A stretch of DNA of 64,000 nt from Bryum argenteum (GCA_037043015.1 CM073322.1:27246364-27310363); one strand, 5' to 3'. Positions 21,516 through 34,520 are shown, numbered from the stretch's first letter. Notes: generated from the sequence alone by a model not told the origin. Numbers and translations are program-made.

Positions 21516-24500
21516 ATGTTTCAGATGAAGAAATACATGAGTCCTGGTATGAGTCCGGGCGGGATGAGTCCGGGTCTGCTTCAGCAGCGACCACAAGCCG
21601 GAGGACCAGGCTCCGTGTACAGCCCGGAGAAGCTACAACAATCGCCTTACGGCCCGCCCGGGGGCGCCATGAATGGAGGCGACTTGGGTGGCCCCTTCGG
21701 AAGCCAGACTGCCGATCCCAAACCGCGCTTGCGCTGGACCCCAGAGCTTCATGAGCGCTTCGTCGACGCCGTCTCGCAACTCGGAGGCGCGGACAGTAAG
21801 TCCTGACCCTCTCCTCTTCAATTCCACGTCGCGCACTAGTTCTTTGATCCACGAGTCCCTCGGAGCCCGGGTCCAGTGATCGTACGTGTCTAGATTCTTG
21901 CTTCTTTCTTCATGAATTTCGGTGGACTAGCTTTCAGGCATTTTGCTGTTCTCGCGGTTCCGGTGATCGCCAGTCGTCAAGTGGATATAGGGTTGCCCAC
22001 TCACTCACTTGAGAATTCCAGTCTTTACTTGTTAGCGAACGTTGACTAGACGTGCAACCCGTTCAACTCTAGAGGTTGTAAACGGCATTAGTTGACGAAT
22101 TTCGGAGAATGACCCTTGCTACTTGCACCGACTTGGAACCTGTCTGATTAGAGTTTTGACGTGCAACTTCGTTAGATATGAACCGATGCTAGGAATCTCA
22201 GAGTCTGCTAAGCTTCCATATGAGGACGTCGCCGACGAATGAATTTGTTCTCAGCGAGTGGTTGGATCATGCAATTCTGGGAACCCGTTCTTCCAGGCCT
22301 GTTCGGGTTGAAATTACGAGGGTTCGAAGAATATAGAAATATCGGTCGGTCAAGTTACCGACAAGAGGCTCTTGATCATGTTTCTAATAGTATTGAAACT
22401 CTGGTGTTTTCGCAGAGGCTACTCCCAAGTCTGTGATGCGTATCATGGGAGTGAAAGGGTTAACGCTTTATCACTTGAAGAGCCACCTCCAGGTATACGT
22501 GCGTCACTTGTGGTTTGCAAGTTCTAATCAGTCGAGGCTCAACTTCAGGAACTGTTATCTATTTGGTTTGCGGAGAAGTTTAACAGTTTCTTCACCGATG
22601 GCTCACTGTGTTGGTGGGTCTGCAGAAATATAGGCTGGGAAAGCAACTCAACAAGGATCCGCACCTTCATGGATCGAGTAGAGATGGCGGTAAGCCATTT
22701 GGTGCACATTAATGTTTCTCTGATCAAAGTGATATCATAGGCTGGTTAGCGACTAGCATGGCTTTACTAATCAACGCACATTATTCTTACCAGGATCTCC
22801 TCGCATGAATGCTCTTTCCGATGGTGGCACCCCCAAGTCTCAGGAGTAAGAGTTCTCATTTACTTGATTGAGTGCCTTTATTATACTTTTCCTTAATGTT
22901 GCATACTCCATCAAAGTGAAATTATGGTCATTCTGAAATCCTTTAGATGTTTGATATTGCTATTGAACTCTGATCGATTCCCCTGCTAGGGCGGTGATGA
23001 GTCCCGAAATTATTATTTGCTTCTGATCATGAATCAGATGTTGATCGACGTGGTCCCTGTTGTAATTGTTTAGCAGTGGCTTGCAAATGACTGATGCGAT
23101 CCAGTTGCAATTGGATGTCCAGCAGCGGTTACAAGATCAATTAGAGGTAAACGGAATTCTTAATTCTTCAACAATACCGTCATTGCCTTGATTATCTTTT
23201 AATTAGGTCCATGGGGTATGCACCGGTTACAGTCAGTAGCATATAATGTAATCAGTGGTATTGCAACACGAACATCATTGTACAGATAGTTATATCGACG
23301 CTCTCCTCTTGCCACAGAAGCTTGCATGGTGGACATAGGCGGTTAAGATCGGTAACGAACGTGAATGGAGTACTAAGCAGTAGGAAAGGGAAGCTGATCA
23401 GTCTGTTGTGGTGGTGGTGTATGAATGCAGGTGCAGAGGAATCTACAAATGCGGATCGAAGCCCAAGGCAGATACTTGCAATCCATTTTGGAGAAAGCGA
23501 AAGAGACTCTGGCGGTGCATACATCGAATTCGCCGGGATTGGAAGCGGCGCATGCGGAGCTGACGGAGTTGGCGTCGAAAGTGACGACGGTGGGCGCGGT
23601 GGGCATGATCCAGCCCAGTTCCGGATTCTCTAACCTGGTCATGCCGCAGGGGATGCCCGGGCAGCAACAGCAGCAGGACAATGTTCTCATGACATCGATG
23701 CAACAGCAGCTGGGCCCCGCTCGTCAACCCTCTCGCAACTCCGATTCTTCGTCACAGAAAAGCTTCCTCACCAATCTCACTGGCACCGCTGAAGATAGCG
23801 GAGGCGTTTCCGGCAGTGGGCCGGAACCCCATGGTGCAGCCGGTAAGCTTTCTAATCCCGACCCTTCCGTTTCCAAACCATTGAACCGACACTCAATGTG
23901 CCCTTCATCTCATCAACTCTAATGAACACCCAACTGCGGTAACTGAACACCTCTAGCATTGTTATCATTTAACGGCCAGGTGTACATCAGACGTATATTT
24001 GAGCAACACGTCTAGATATACAAACTTGTTGAAGTCGATAGAACATGCTTAGTGAATTTTAAACTATAGATGTTTAAAGTCGAGGGTAATACTGAAGCAG
24101 AGCAGGTTATCGATAGGTAACGAGACAGTGACATGGTTGCTTGCATTGAAAATCAGACTTGATTCTAATCTAAGCGATGCAGCTATTGAACTGTCTTATA
24201 CACAACAGCATCGAGAAACTGGTAGAGTACATAACAAGATGAAAAACATAGCAGGATTATTGAGTAGCTTGGATTATTCATTGGTGAAGTGTTATGTGAT
24301 GCTCGGAGTGAGTGGAGAGGTCCTCGGTTCTGGCAGCTGCCGACTGAAGTGGGGTCTTACTGGTGTTCAGAGGATGAGGATGGTGTTGGGCAGGAGTCAT
24401 CCACACACTTTCAAGAAGAGATGAGTGCTAACCGCCTGCACACGCAGGGATCCGGCAATTTTAGACAAGCTCACCTTGTCGGCCACGGCGGCCTCCACGC

Positions 24501-24870
24501 CGTCTCATCATCAAACTCCCCCACCAGTTTTAGTTCCTTCCACCACATGACCTCAATAAACCACAGCCACAACAACAACAGCCTCCTGTCCACTGGGGAG
24601 CCGGACCATGTAAATAACAGCAACAACAACAACAATAGTGCCAATCAGCTCACAATGCCTCAGATGGAGAGGATGCGAGGATACTCAAGCTTCCATGACA
24701 TGTACACGCAATCTCCCACCGGGCCCATGCATCACCATGACTCGCATGTGAAAGTGGAACATAATCCACTGGACCAAAACAACCACCACAACAACAACAA
24801 CAGCTTCGTACAGTGCCGCGGCGATAACGTCGACTTGAATTACGGATGGGAGCGCTACATCGCTTCATGA
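21516..24870 (+). CDS. MYB-CC (PHR1-like, G2-like) transcription factor, 7 coding exons
   Basis: Nuclear DNA-binding protein of the MYB-CC family, whose best-known members are phosphate-starvation regulators. Coding exons inferred from GT/AG sites and phase: 21516-21795, 22416-22492, 22626-22689, 22794-22845, 23074-23146, 23431-23842, 24320-24870; 1509 nt, 502 aa. The single MYB repeat is at about residues 69-127 (RLRWTPELHERF, then LTLYHLKSHLQKYR across the exon 2/3 junction). The coiled-coil with an LHEQLE-like motif (RLQDQLEVQRNLQMRIEAQG) is at about 160-205. The N-terminus has repeated MSPG; the C-terminus is rich in Asn, His, Gln and Ser. The start is the first ATG in frame; the frame upstream opens only at TTG. 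All junctions keep phase, but the last acceptor (24318-24319) has a poor pyrimidine tract, so exon 7 could begin elsewhere. Family certain; target pathway inferred. Confidence 0.93.
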
Positions 24871-25300
24871 GGCTATGATCATCGAGAAGCAGGCCTTTGT
24901 TCGTTTTTTTCTTTGTCTCTTTTCTGTTGGTAGCTAGAAAGCAAAATTATGTCCGTTGTCATGTGATGCTTGTCGAAAGCATGACAAGCTCTGGAAAGGG
25001 TTGTAAGAACCTGTTTTACTTTACACAATGTAGTTGTAGCTAGATCTTTGTACAGTTGATCGGATACCAAATGAAACTTTTAGGTTTAGTGTTTAAGTGG
25101 ATGTCGATGATGTTGAGATGGTTTTTGATGTGCCATCTTAATGTAAGACAGTTGGTTGAGGCTCTCAACATTACATTGTATTTTGGATCACATTTTGTTT
25201 GACCTCAAGTGTGCAAATTGGGATTAGGGTGTGAGATCCAGTGTTTACCTAACTTGGAAGGTGTCCATTCATGCAGCTGATGATTGCTGCATATTCTATT
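24871..25300 (+). other. Likely 3' UTR and downstream flank of the MYB-CC gene
   Basis: Unique-looking sequence directly after the stop codon, with T-rich runs and no ORF of note. No clear AATAAA could be tied to a cleavage site, so the transcript end is not defined. A GCATATTC word near 25288 fits the PHR1-binding pattern GNATATNC, but one match in AT-rich DNA is weak. Confidence 0.35.
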
Positions 25301-25773
25301 TGTAGTATTCATAACATTCCAAACTAAACCTTTTCATTCTTTTTTGATTGAACGAAGGAATGTTGCTCTGACTCCAAGATGTTTGGAGGATAAAAGTGTT
25401 TGAACTGATTGAGTCTTGTGACTTCATGGGACTTTTGTCAGGATTTTTTGTAGGAAGGAATTTGGCGAAGAAGTTAACAAAATTTCGAGACCTTTTTTCT
25501 TTCACGAAGGCAGAAAAGCAATTATGACTAAGTGAACATATGTGATTAGTTCCATACGCATGGTTAAATATCACTATATCAACCTCACATGACATTATCA
25601 TCAAGTAGACAAAATTGAAAGCTCTATTTTTCTTTCATTTTAGAAATGTAAAGTTTTATAACGGTGAAGTAGATGGTACGAAAACTCTAAAAAGAATAAA
25701 TCTTTTAAGCTTTATTTTGAACTCAATTTTAAATTTTTTTAATACAAAAACCTATATTTACAAACACTCTACA

Positions 25774-26102
25774 TATAGAAGATAGATAGAAACTCCGGTC
25801 CCTTTCTAAGGGGCCGGCGTGAATGAAGTGTCCGTTCGTAATGCTAATATCCCGATATCTCTCGAGGGTGGACACTATAACTACGCTAGTTTCTAGCCTA
25901 ATTACTAGTGCCTTGAAGATACTTGACTTAGTATCCCTCCAAAGGGCTTTGAGGTACCCATACAACAAGGTCCAAAGACCCCCCACAATAGTTGGGTGGA
26001 CAATAGTGGTGAGCACCACGCCGGCATGGGGAATAGAACCCACGACCTCCTCATTGGGGGCCCAAGCCCTAACCACCAAGCCAAGGCTTGTGGTGCCTTA
26101 AC
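25774..26102 (-). mobile_element. tRNA-derived SINE, copy 4, internal deletion
   Basis: Minus orientation. It lacks about 40 bp between the ATCCCGAT and CTCGAGGGTGG segments that the other copies carry. AACACTCTACA occurs on both sides (25763-25773 and 26103-26113) as the target duplication. Confidence 0.85.
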
Positions 26103-26179
26103 AACACTCTACAATGCACATATGCTACACTTAACTACTGTCTTCTAGACTAATAGCAGTTCAGAAGTAACACATTGGG

Positions 26180-27060
26180 GTTTCCTTCATGACTTTGTGA
26201 ATACAAAATTAAACCATATTTAAAATTAAGTACAAGGGATGCCATAGGAATATCACGATACTCAAATCCCTCAAAGTTGATTTGAATCCGTAAATGTGCC
26301 GAGTGTAGAAAAACAACATTTTGGATGGAGGTTAACAACTTTGAAGAGCCATATCTTCTTCATCCAAGGCCTATTTTAGATGAAATTACTTGGATCAGGT
26401 CCCAGATCAAGTCTAATTTATGTGATTAAAGTTGCAAGCCCATACAAAAATTATGAATTTATAGCAAGCATTTTAGAGTAGGAAGCTCTTGTTTTTGGGT
26501 CTTCAAACATGGGGCATGTTTTATCATTGCAAGTCAATTATGTGAGATACAATTTGGTTCCTAAGAATATTTTTTTGCACGAGTATGATCTTAGGATGAA
26601 ATCCAACAACTTTGTAGTTGCAAGATTTTTTATTTAAATATTTTCAGTATTGAAATTACAATTATGTTTCCATAGTGAGAAAACTTTAAATTTATGTGGT
26701 TTTTAAGCAGTTGTTTCTCATTCATTTACCATTGAATTTCAATTTTGTTTGTTGGGTTGGCCTCCAATTTGAGCCAAGTTATACTGATAGAAACATTAAA
26801 TTCATTCAAGATTCATGGCATGCATTTTAGAGCAAGGGGTCTAGTTTTGGAAGTTTTTTCCTTTGTAGATTTTACGACAGTTTTCACCATTGCAAGGCAA
26901 TTATTTGAGCCAAGAATTTTTCTTGATGAATTTTTTTTTGGCAAAGGTGTTATTAATATGAAGGTAAACATCTTTCTAGTTGGTGATTTTTTTCAGTGAA
27001 ATATGTACATTGGTAGTATTTCCCACCCAAAATGAAAATGATGAAAGTTTGTACCCTATT
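26180..27060. repeat. Dispersed repeat (family M)
   Basis: Shares the TCTTCAAACATGGGGCATGT and AAAACAACATTTTGGATGGA segments with the other M copies. AT-rich, no convincing gene. Confidence 0.55.
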
Positions 27061-28027
27061 TCGCGAACCAATAGGTTACAATCTTGCAATCTATAAGGAC
27101 TCATGACTTAACCTCTCCTCTGCATGACCTACAACAGGCCCAACACAAGTTAGTAAGGTTAAGATCTAAATAGCTTATCTTCATTTTCAGGTCTTAGGCT
27201 TTTTCTAAGACTGTGTTTTTAGGCTAAAAATAGACTCGGACATTTACAGGTTAAATTAGCATAAGTATCACTTTCCAAACTTTCAAAAAAAAGTCCAAAA
27301 TCTTTTCAAGTCTACAATTTATGAATGAGCTCAGATTTAGTTAGATGTGCAATATATGAATATTACAGACCGTCGCACCTAATTCCAAAGACACGAACAA
27401 ACTCTTTTGTACAATTTCTAAACTGTAGGAAGAGCTTGGATTCTAACTGTAATTATTCATCTCAAAATCCTCGCACACAATATCTAGCAATAAAGAGATA
27501 CCCAACCCGTACTACTACCAAGATATCATGGCCGGGTTAGTGGAGACTATATACTTTCTTGTTCCCACTTTTGCTCGAAACATTATAAACGTGTTCAACA
27601 TACATCAATTGTGGTACAAAGCCATGGTGATATCATGGAAATCAAATGTCAAACTCCAAGGTCAAGAGCATATGTATCATATAAAATAATGGTTGAAGTA
27701 TATCTAGATGTCCTTGGAACACAATTAACAAGGACAACAATTACGAGAAAAGATTGAGCATGTGTAATATTTTCTATCGACACAAAAGAATAGACGCAAA
27801 AAATGAAAAGATCAAGGAAAGTGGACGATGATTGGAGCAATGACTGACTTGTGGGGGCCCAACATTCATGAGGACAATCATAGCCTACACCTTTTGTACA
27901 GCTAACATATTATATGACCAAATTTACCATGTGAGTCCACATGTTTGTCTTACTCTTTGTCTGGACTAGTATACTACACATTGCTCTCATGGTCCCTTTG
28001 TCCTCATACATGATAGAATATGACTTA
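27061..28027. other. Gene-free AT-rich stretch
   Basis: No family-level repeat, RNA gene or ORF that I can support. Confidence 0.4.
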
Positions 28028-28086
28028 AGGTAGAGGCACCTATAACCAATCCGTCGTGAAAAGTTTCAACGTATTGTACTTATGAA

Positions 28087-28090
<4 letters not shown>
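28028..28090. mobile_element. Single end of a TA-flanked MITE
   Basis: AGGTAGAGGCACCTATAACC after TA matches the left end at 12315. No matching right end before or after the poly(T) tract. Confidence 0.5.

Positions 28091-28121
<31 letters not shown>
28091..28121. repeat. Poly(T) tract, 31 bases
   Basis: Homopolymer next to the lone TA-MITE end. It could be the tail of an old retroposon on the minus strand, but no body is recognisable. Confidence 0.9.
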
Positions 28122-28122
<1 letters not shown>

Positions 28123-29172
28123 TTTGTAATGGAAAGATCAATGGTTTGGGAAACTTATTTCTTGTAGTTAGTCATTTTGGTTGTAGATTGAAAACGCGAA
28201 GAGTTGTATACATTGTGTTTTTTTTTTTACCAGAGTGGCCTTTACGAATGTCGTAACGGGCAAGCGTCCGATCAGTGTGTCTGCCCGATGTGCCTGTCCG
28301 ATAGAGGGTTCGGAATGCTTGATAGTTGGTAAGGGGAAAAAAATGATGACGTGGCAAGGCCAAAGTGAAAAAATTAACGATGTGACTGCCATATTCCCGC
28401 CATGTTGGCGTGAGGTGGATGTCACGTGGGATAGGACGCAGGCACGAGGGCCTATGCGTTGAGTCGACGGAGTGTGGGGCGCGGAGACGAGGGCCGGGGA
28501 CGGGGGCAGGAGGGCACAGGGCATTTAGAAGAGGGTTGAGGAACTCAAACTCAACTTCCTTGCCTTTTTAGCTATGAAGGTTAAAGAATGGTCCCACGTA
28601 CCCAGATTAGCCATTCAAACATTGAATATTCTTCTCCAAATCCAAGGAAGTTAATAACTGTAGTAATCTTCGAGGGATATTGGATCTTTTTAGAACTGAT
28701 AAAAGCAGTTTTTTGTTGAAGAGGGTGGAGGAAGACAAGGGGAGAGTGGGAAGAAGAATTCCTTGGCAATCCTCATCGTAGGGGCTCGCGTGGGCACAAG
28801 AGGGGCCAGGGAGTGGGTCGCGGGCATTCCAACCCCCTCTTATCATACTCATGCCTTCTTCATAATCATGTTGAATCGAATCAATACCAAATATCTCCTT
28901 CCATGGAAATCTAAGTTTCATGTTGCTTTTATTATAATTAGATATATTTTATGAGGTCATAATTAGCTACATAAATTTCTAAACCACCTTCTCTCCCCTT
29001 TATTTAACTTCCTCTATTACTCAACATTGTGCAAAGCCAAAGTAAATCATGATATGTAGGTAATTTTCTCTTACAAGAAATCTTATGCTTCCATTAGTTT
29101 TATAAGATCATTATTAGTCAATGCAAGTGTTACAATCATTTTCCCTCTCTCTATATCTATTTTCCCTTTATA
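28122..29172. other. Gene-free stretch with a GC-richer patch
   Basis: 28230-28530 is markedly GC-richer than its surroundings, with ORFs on both strands but no recognisable domain. It may be an old gene fragment; unresolved. Confidence 0.35.
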
Positions 29173-29184
29173 TTCAAAGCTCTC

Positions 29185-29545
29185 AGGCACCACAAGCCTT
29201 GGCTTGGTGGTTAGGGCTTAGGCCCCCAATGAGGAGGTTGTGGGTTCCATTCCCCATGCCGGCGTGGTGCTCACCACTATAGTCCACCCAACTATTGTGG
29301 GGGTTCCTTGGACCTTGTTGTATGGGTACCTCAAAGCCCTTTGGGGGGATACTATGTCAAGTATCTTCAAGGCACTAGTAACTAGGCTAGAAACTAGCGT
29401 AGTTATAGTGTCCACCCTCGAGAGGGGGAAGTAGTATTGTTCCAATTTCCCCTTGTCCGGTGGCCATCGGGATATTAGCATTACGAACGGACACTTCATT
29501 CACGCCGGCCCCTTAGAAAGGGACCGGAGTTTCTATCTATCTATC
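29185..29545 (+). mobile_element. tRNA-derived SINE, copy 5
   Basis: Full-length, plus orientation, the cleanest copy. Flanked by TTCAAAGCTCTC (29173-29184 and 29546-29557). The hairpin CCGGCCCCTTAGAAAGG continues to GACCGG just before the (CTAT)n tail. Confidence 0.92.
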
Positions 29546-29557
29546 TTCAAAGCTCTC

Positions 29558-31646
29558 TTGATTCAAAATACTTGTAAGTAGAAGATGACCTATAGATGCG
29601 TTATTACCACAATTTATTTGATATCACCATCATTTTGATAGGGTCATAATAAGCTAGTCGAAGTGTCAAAATTGTCCCCTTGATCCATCTATTATTCAAC
29701 CTTTCGAATACTTCAGCCGATCCAAATTAAAGTAATTTGGGAAGATTAGTTCCAATTTGCCTAAATTGTTTTTTATGGTTCCATCATTTTTATATAGACC
29801 ATATTATTAGAATTACCTTCCCTACCGTGGCCCTAAGATTTTAACCATATTATTTTTTACTATATACATCACCTAGGAAATTTATTAAAACCCCTTTAAT
29901 TCTCTTTTCGCTTATATATTTGCATTCACCCCCTTACTTCAAATCCTGCCAATTCAAATATTTCCATGCATGCTCAATCACATAGTTCTTATTCCATAAT
30001 GATTTTAACACTTCCATTACATTCATGAGGTCTTTATTGGCTAATGCAAGTATTAAAATCAACCCCCTCTAAGTCCTCTTCTCTTTTATTCATTCTTATC
30101 TCATAATTCAAGTTCTAGCGGGTGCACCTAAATTGTGAAATATAGATGCAATTCCCATATATTTTTAGTTTTATTTTTTATAATTTCATCATTTTTATAG
30201 GGTCATAATTTACTAGTCCAAGTATTAAAATCATTGATTCTCCCCCTTTATCTATTTTTTTCCTATTTTTCACTATCTGGGGATTCTAAATACTTGCAAC
30301 TAAAATCCACCGTATAGATCCGATAGTTCTAAGATTTTTTTATGGTTCCATCATGTTTATAAGGTAATTATTAGTTAATCCAACACTTAAAATTATTTTT
30401 CCTCCCCTCTTAGCTAATTTCCCTCTATTTTCAAACTTTCGATCACTTCGACCATTCTGAAAAATTGGGAAAAATAGCTCCAATTTTTCTACAATTATTT
30501 TGATGATTCCAAAATTTTCTTAGACTCTTGATTGGCTAGCGCCTAGTGGGGGCGTGAGGGCGAATGCGGAGGCACATTGGATGGTGATTGATGGTGGAAC
30601 CATATAAATTATCATTTTACACATGTGTGGATGTGTAAATAAGGGTTGGGACATAATTTAAAATTCCAATCTACACATCTGATGGTGGTTGAAATCGGAT
30701 ATAATAGGATAAATGAGATCTAAACTCTCAAATTTTTAAAATTGCATGCTTCTATAAACATGCAAGTAAAATCCATACCGTACAAACAACAAAGAGGAAT
30801 ATGAGTATTTTAAATAGTTTTCCAATAGTCGTGAAAGTTCAAAGATGTTAGTTTTCTATGTTACAGGTCTTATAGTATAACCGGAATATAGAGTCCATTG
30901 CAAATTTCAATCTAGAAGATTCAAAAAATAAATTGAATGGATAATTTTTTTTTAATTGCATGCCAAAAAGTGCACTTGCCCAAGTGCGTAATTCCTTAAT
31001 TGTGTGTTAAATTAACGTTTGCTCAACAAATACATATGCACTATGAATATCCATATAAAATACATATAAAGCCTTGTGCGAATGCATACTCATCAAATAG
31101 AGTTACATATCATTCATGTAAAATCGGTCAAACAAATATACTAAAGAGAATAAGTGTTTTATTAGCGTTCATCTATACAAAACTACAAAATTGTATCATG
31201 CTTGATCCACACTAAATATACATCTCCTCTGTATCCATTGATGTGTTACTTGAGCCCCCTCGTTTTCGTAGGTCTCCTCACAGTCATGAGGTAGCTCTTT
31301 ATTACTCTCCAATCGTCTACAAACGGCTAGTGAAGTTCTCCTCGCTGGTCCATCTTCTTCCAAAAGGTCTCGCACGGGTGTTTGATTTCATGAGTTGGTT
31401 CAAAATTTGACGAGTGTGTGGACTGTGGACTGTGCACTGCTCAAGCAAGAAATCTGCTGCTTGGTTTTGGCATTGTAGGTATTGTAATTCATAATAGTAG
31501 CCACTTCTAGAAAGATCTATAGTATTTAGGAAGTTTCACGCATATTAGTAAGAATATACGGATTTGAGTGCAATTATTATTTCAGGTGTGTTGATGTATA
31601 ATCTAAGGCAAGCTTTATATAAAAATATATATCGTTCCCACCAACA
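29558..31646. other. Gene-free AT-rich stretch with degenerate repeats
   Basis: About 28960-30530 repeats a loose theme (TTTATAGGGTCATAATT-like and CCTCTATTTTCAA-like words about every 200 bp), suggesting an ancient degenerate tandem array. No gene supported. Confidence 0.4.
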
Positions 31647-31650
31647 TTAA

Positions 31651-32305
31651 CCCTTAAAAGTCCCATGGGGATAGTATGTACGCTGTCGTATAATAAGGAT
31701 TTGCTACCAACAAGAAACTCTAAACTGGAATCGTAATAGCTCACTAGAACCGCATTAACCCTTAAGCGCCCACGGTGTCGTTTTTCGACATTTGGATGTG
31801 AGGCTCCGTCTTTGGTGCACAAATCCGCTTTCATCCCATCAATTTTTCATCCACCGTTTTTTTTGCTCAACTCCTCGGTGGGTTTACTCTACTCCCTCCT
31901 TGGATAAATAGTAAAAACCTTGATCCTCAATTTGTGAGAGTGGGCGAAAGAGATTTTTCATGAAAGTTTTGGTGGTGTGATCTTCACCCCTTTTTTGCAT
32001 GGATCTTGAAATCCATACCTCCAAATGGCATGCAACTTGGTCGTCATACTAATTGCCATGCTCCAAAGAAGATCCTACGGTTGGATTTTCCATTTTCATC
32101 TTTTATTTGTTTTTACGTAGTTTTGAAAAAATCAGCATTATTACCAATTGTTAGGAGCTTTACCCCCCCTTGGGCGTTTAGGGGTTAATTCAAATGTCAA
32201 CTTCTTCTTTGAACTCAAACCCATTAAAAGTGTGCATTCACTCCAAATACAACCAAAATACACCGTATTCTACTGGTCGCCACGGCACGCTCAGACCTTT
32301 AGGGG
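31651..32305. mobile_element. TTAA-flanked element (outer) containing another
   Basis: Ends CCCTTAAAAGTCCC and, inverted, CCCCTAAAGGTCTG; TTAA at 31647-31650 and 32306-32309. Interrupted by 31759-32184. Without it the element is about 225 bp. Confidence 0.7.
31759..32184. mobile_element. TTAA-flanked element (group B), nested
   Basis: 426 bp, ends CCCTTAAGCGCCCA and, inverted, CCCCTAAACGCCCA; TTAA at 31755-31758 and 32185-32188. A reverse-oriented sister is at 37950-38353. Confidence 0.85.
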
Positions 32306-32619
32306 TTAAAATACGTTGTCTTGCAATATTGCATTCCTTAAACCATTCCTGTGCCCGCGTCCCTGTGCCTGCGCGCTTGCACTTGGGCCCTTGCACCGCC
32401 ACCTCGGTGCAAGGTGGTGACGACATCATAATCCGTTGTGGTTTTTAGTGTCTAAATTTTACTTTTGAAAAACTTACATGGCCCCTTTTTACCATGACTT
32501 CTTTTAGGCCATAAAGCGCCTGCTCGCCTGGTCTGCCCCGCCCTTTGGACGGCCCAATATGACAACCTTGTCATAAATGAAAAAGAAAGCAAGCAATTTA
32601 GATTTCAACTGTACAAACT

Positions 32620-33660
32620 TGTAATAGACTTGTTGTAGGTCATGTGGACCACAAGTGGACTCATGAGACCTCATATGGTCCAAGTGGACTCAAGAGACCT
32701 CATAGATTACGAGATCATGACGTATTATTGCGCAAAACATGCTACAAAATTCCATCATTTTCACTTTGAAGTAAAAATACTACCAATATAAAAATTGCAA
32801 TTAAAAATTTACAAACCAGAAAGTTGTTCATCTCATTCAAGAAACACTTTGTTACCCAAAAAATTCATCAAGAAAATATCTTGGCTCAAAATAGTAGTGT
32901 AAGTAGCCTTCTTATGGTAAAAACCACCAAAATTTACCAAACTAGTCCAAACTAAACCCTTTGTAATCAAATCCATGCCCTATCTTTAATACATTTTTTA
33001 TTAAGTAAAGGTTATTACCACTAAAATTATACTATAATTGGAATTCATCCCAAAAAATAAAGTCAAATCTAACAGAAGATGAAGGAGATCCAGCCACTCA
33101 AAACTCATCCATATCTTCAATTCTTCACTTTTTTCATTGTAGAAACATCGTTGCAAATCCAATACCAAAGTTATTTGGATTAAAAAAACTGCAACTAGAA
33201 AGTTCTTAGGATGCATCTAAAGATTATACTCATGTAGAAAATTTAATGAAAAACCATTTTTGACTTCACATAATTGGCTTGCAATCGTAAAACATGCTCC
33301 ATGTTTGGAATCCCCAAAACAAAAACTCCCTTCACTAAAATGCATTCATTGTATGGGTCTACAACTTTTAATGCACAAACAAGACATGATTTCTTATCTA
33401 ACCCAAGTGATTACGTCCAAATTGGAGTACGAATGAAGAAGGTATGACTCTTCAAAGTTTTTGCCCTTCATCCAAAATGTTGTTTTCAACATTAGAGATG
33501 TGTAGGAGTTGATAAAAAAGTATAGCTTTTTCAAATTGTCATCTAAATTGTTGAATTTCCACGCCAAGAACTCGTAAGGGTTAAAATTTGTAAATGACAT
33601 AAGATTGCAAGGCTAAAATTAGGTTGATTCTTTTTGCTAGCTGCCTAACTTCTAAAAGCA
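32620..33660. repeat. Dispersed repeat (family M)
   Basis: AT-rich sequence related to about 26180-27060 and, inverted, to 47360-48100; also to 51370-51830. Landmarks: ACATGCTCCATGTTTGGA, AAATGTTGTTTTCAACATTA and ACGCCAAGAACTCGTAAGGG. No coding content. Confidence 0.6.
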
Positions 33661-33683
33661 TTGTTAATCAATCAATGTCTATA

Positions 33684-33977
33684 AGGTAAAGGGACCCATT
33701 CCCGACCGGGGACCCATAACCGATCAAGCCCAATTCCTAAATTTTGAAAGAACACATGTACCTCATTTGTATATTTGAGCAATGGATCGACTTTAGGTTC
33801 CAAGCAACTTTTCACTTTAAACAATTATAACTATTTGAATAATGCAAATAAAATCACGATTTTTTTTGCATTAAACAAGAACCTTATGTTTGCACACATG
33901 AAAAATTCTTTAAAAAATATATACCTTAATATCATATGCTAAAATCCTTAAGTGGTCGGTTATAGGTGCCTCTACCT
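33684..33977. mobile_element. TA-flanked MITE, uninterrupted
   Basis: 294 bp, inverted copy of 12315-13190 without the TTAA element; TA at 33682-33683 and 33978-33979. Confidence 0.88.
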
Positions 33978-34252
33978 TAGCATGAATGAATTTTGGAGGA
34001 CCTGACATGGCTCCTAGATGTGAGAATTTAAAAATAAAATTGGAATATATACACTTCTACGTGATCAAAGTGTTGTTGATGATGTAAAGTACAAGTTCAG
34101 TTGTTATCCAGAAGAATATCTCTACATACATGAATCTCACAGCAGATGAGAAGTAATACAAGTGATTCACCAAACAAACAAGTTACATCTAATAAAAAAC
34201 AAAGGTTCAAAACTTGATTATGTTGAGCAAGTTTTCACGTAGTACCTCTTGT

Positions 34253-34520
34253 CACTACTATAAAGGGGGGGGGTTTACAAAGTTTTTTATCAAACGTTAC
34301 TAATATGAAGCAACATTTTGGAACTCGTTTTAGCAACATTCTCAAGAAAATAAGCAATGTTACCGAATCACCAAGCAACATCTTATATAATTTCTTAGAT
34401 TTGAGGTTAGAAACATTGCTAAAGCAAATACTATGGCGTTGCTAAACTTGAGCAACGTTTACAAGAAAGCGACACAAAAGAAGTTGCAAATCCCTACCCC
34501 CCCCCCTTTTTCTAGTAGTG
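34253..34520. mobile_element. CACTA-type (CMC) miniature element
   Basis: 268 bp beginning CACTACTATAAAGG and ending CTTTTTCTAGTAGTG, the terminal signature of CACTA transposons. Several subterminal repeats of GCAACATT/GCAACGTT in both orientations resemble transposase-binding arrays. The 3-bp flanks (TGT, TCT) differ by one base. Confidence 0.8.

Noticed and set aside
34253-34520. TTAA or TA family membership of the G-run element at 34.25 kb
   Set aside because: Its ends are CACTA, with neither TTAA nor TA at the borders.
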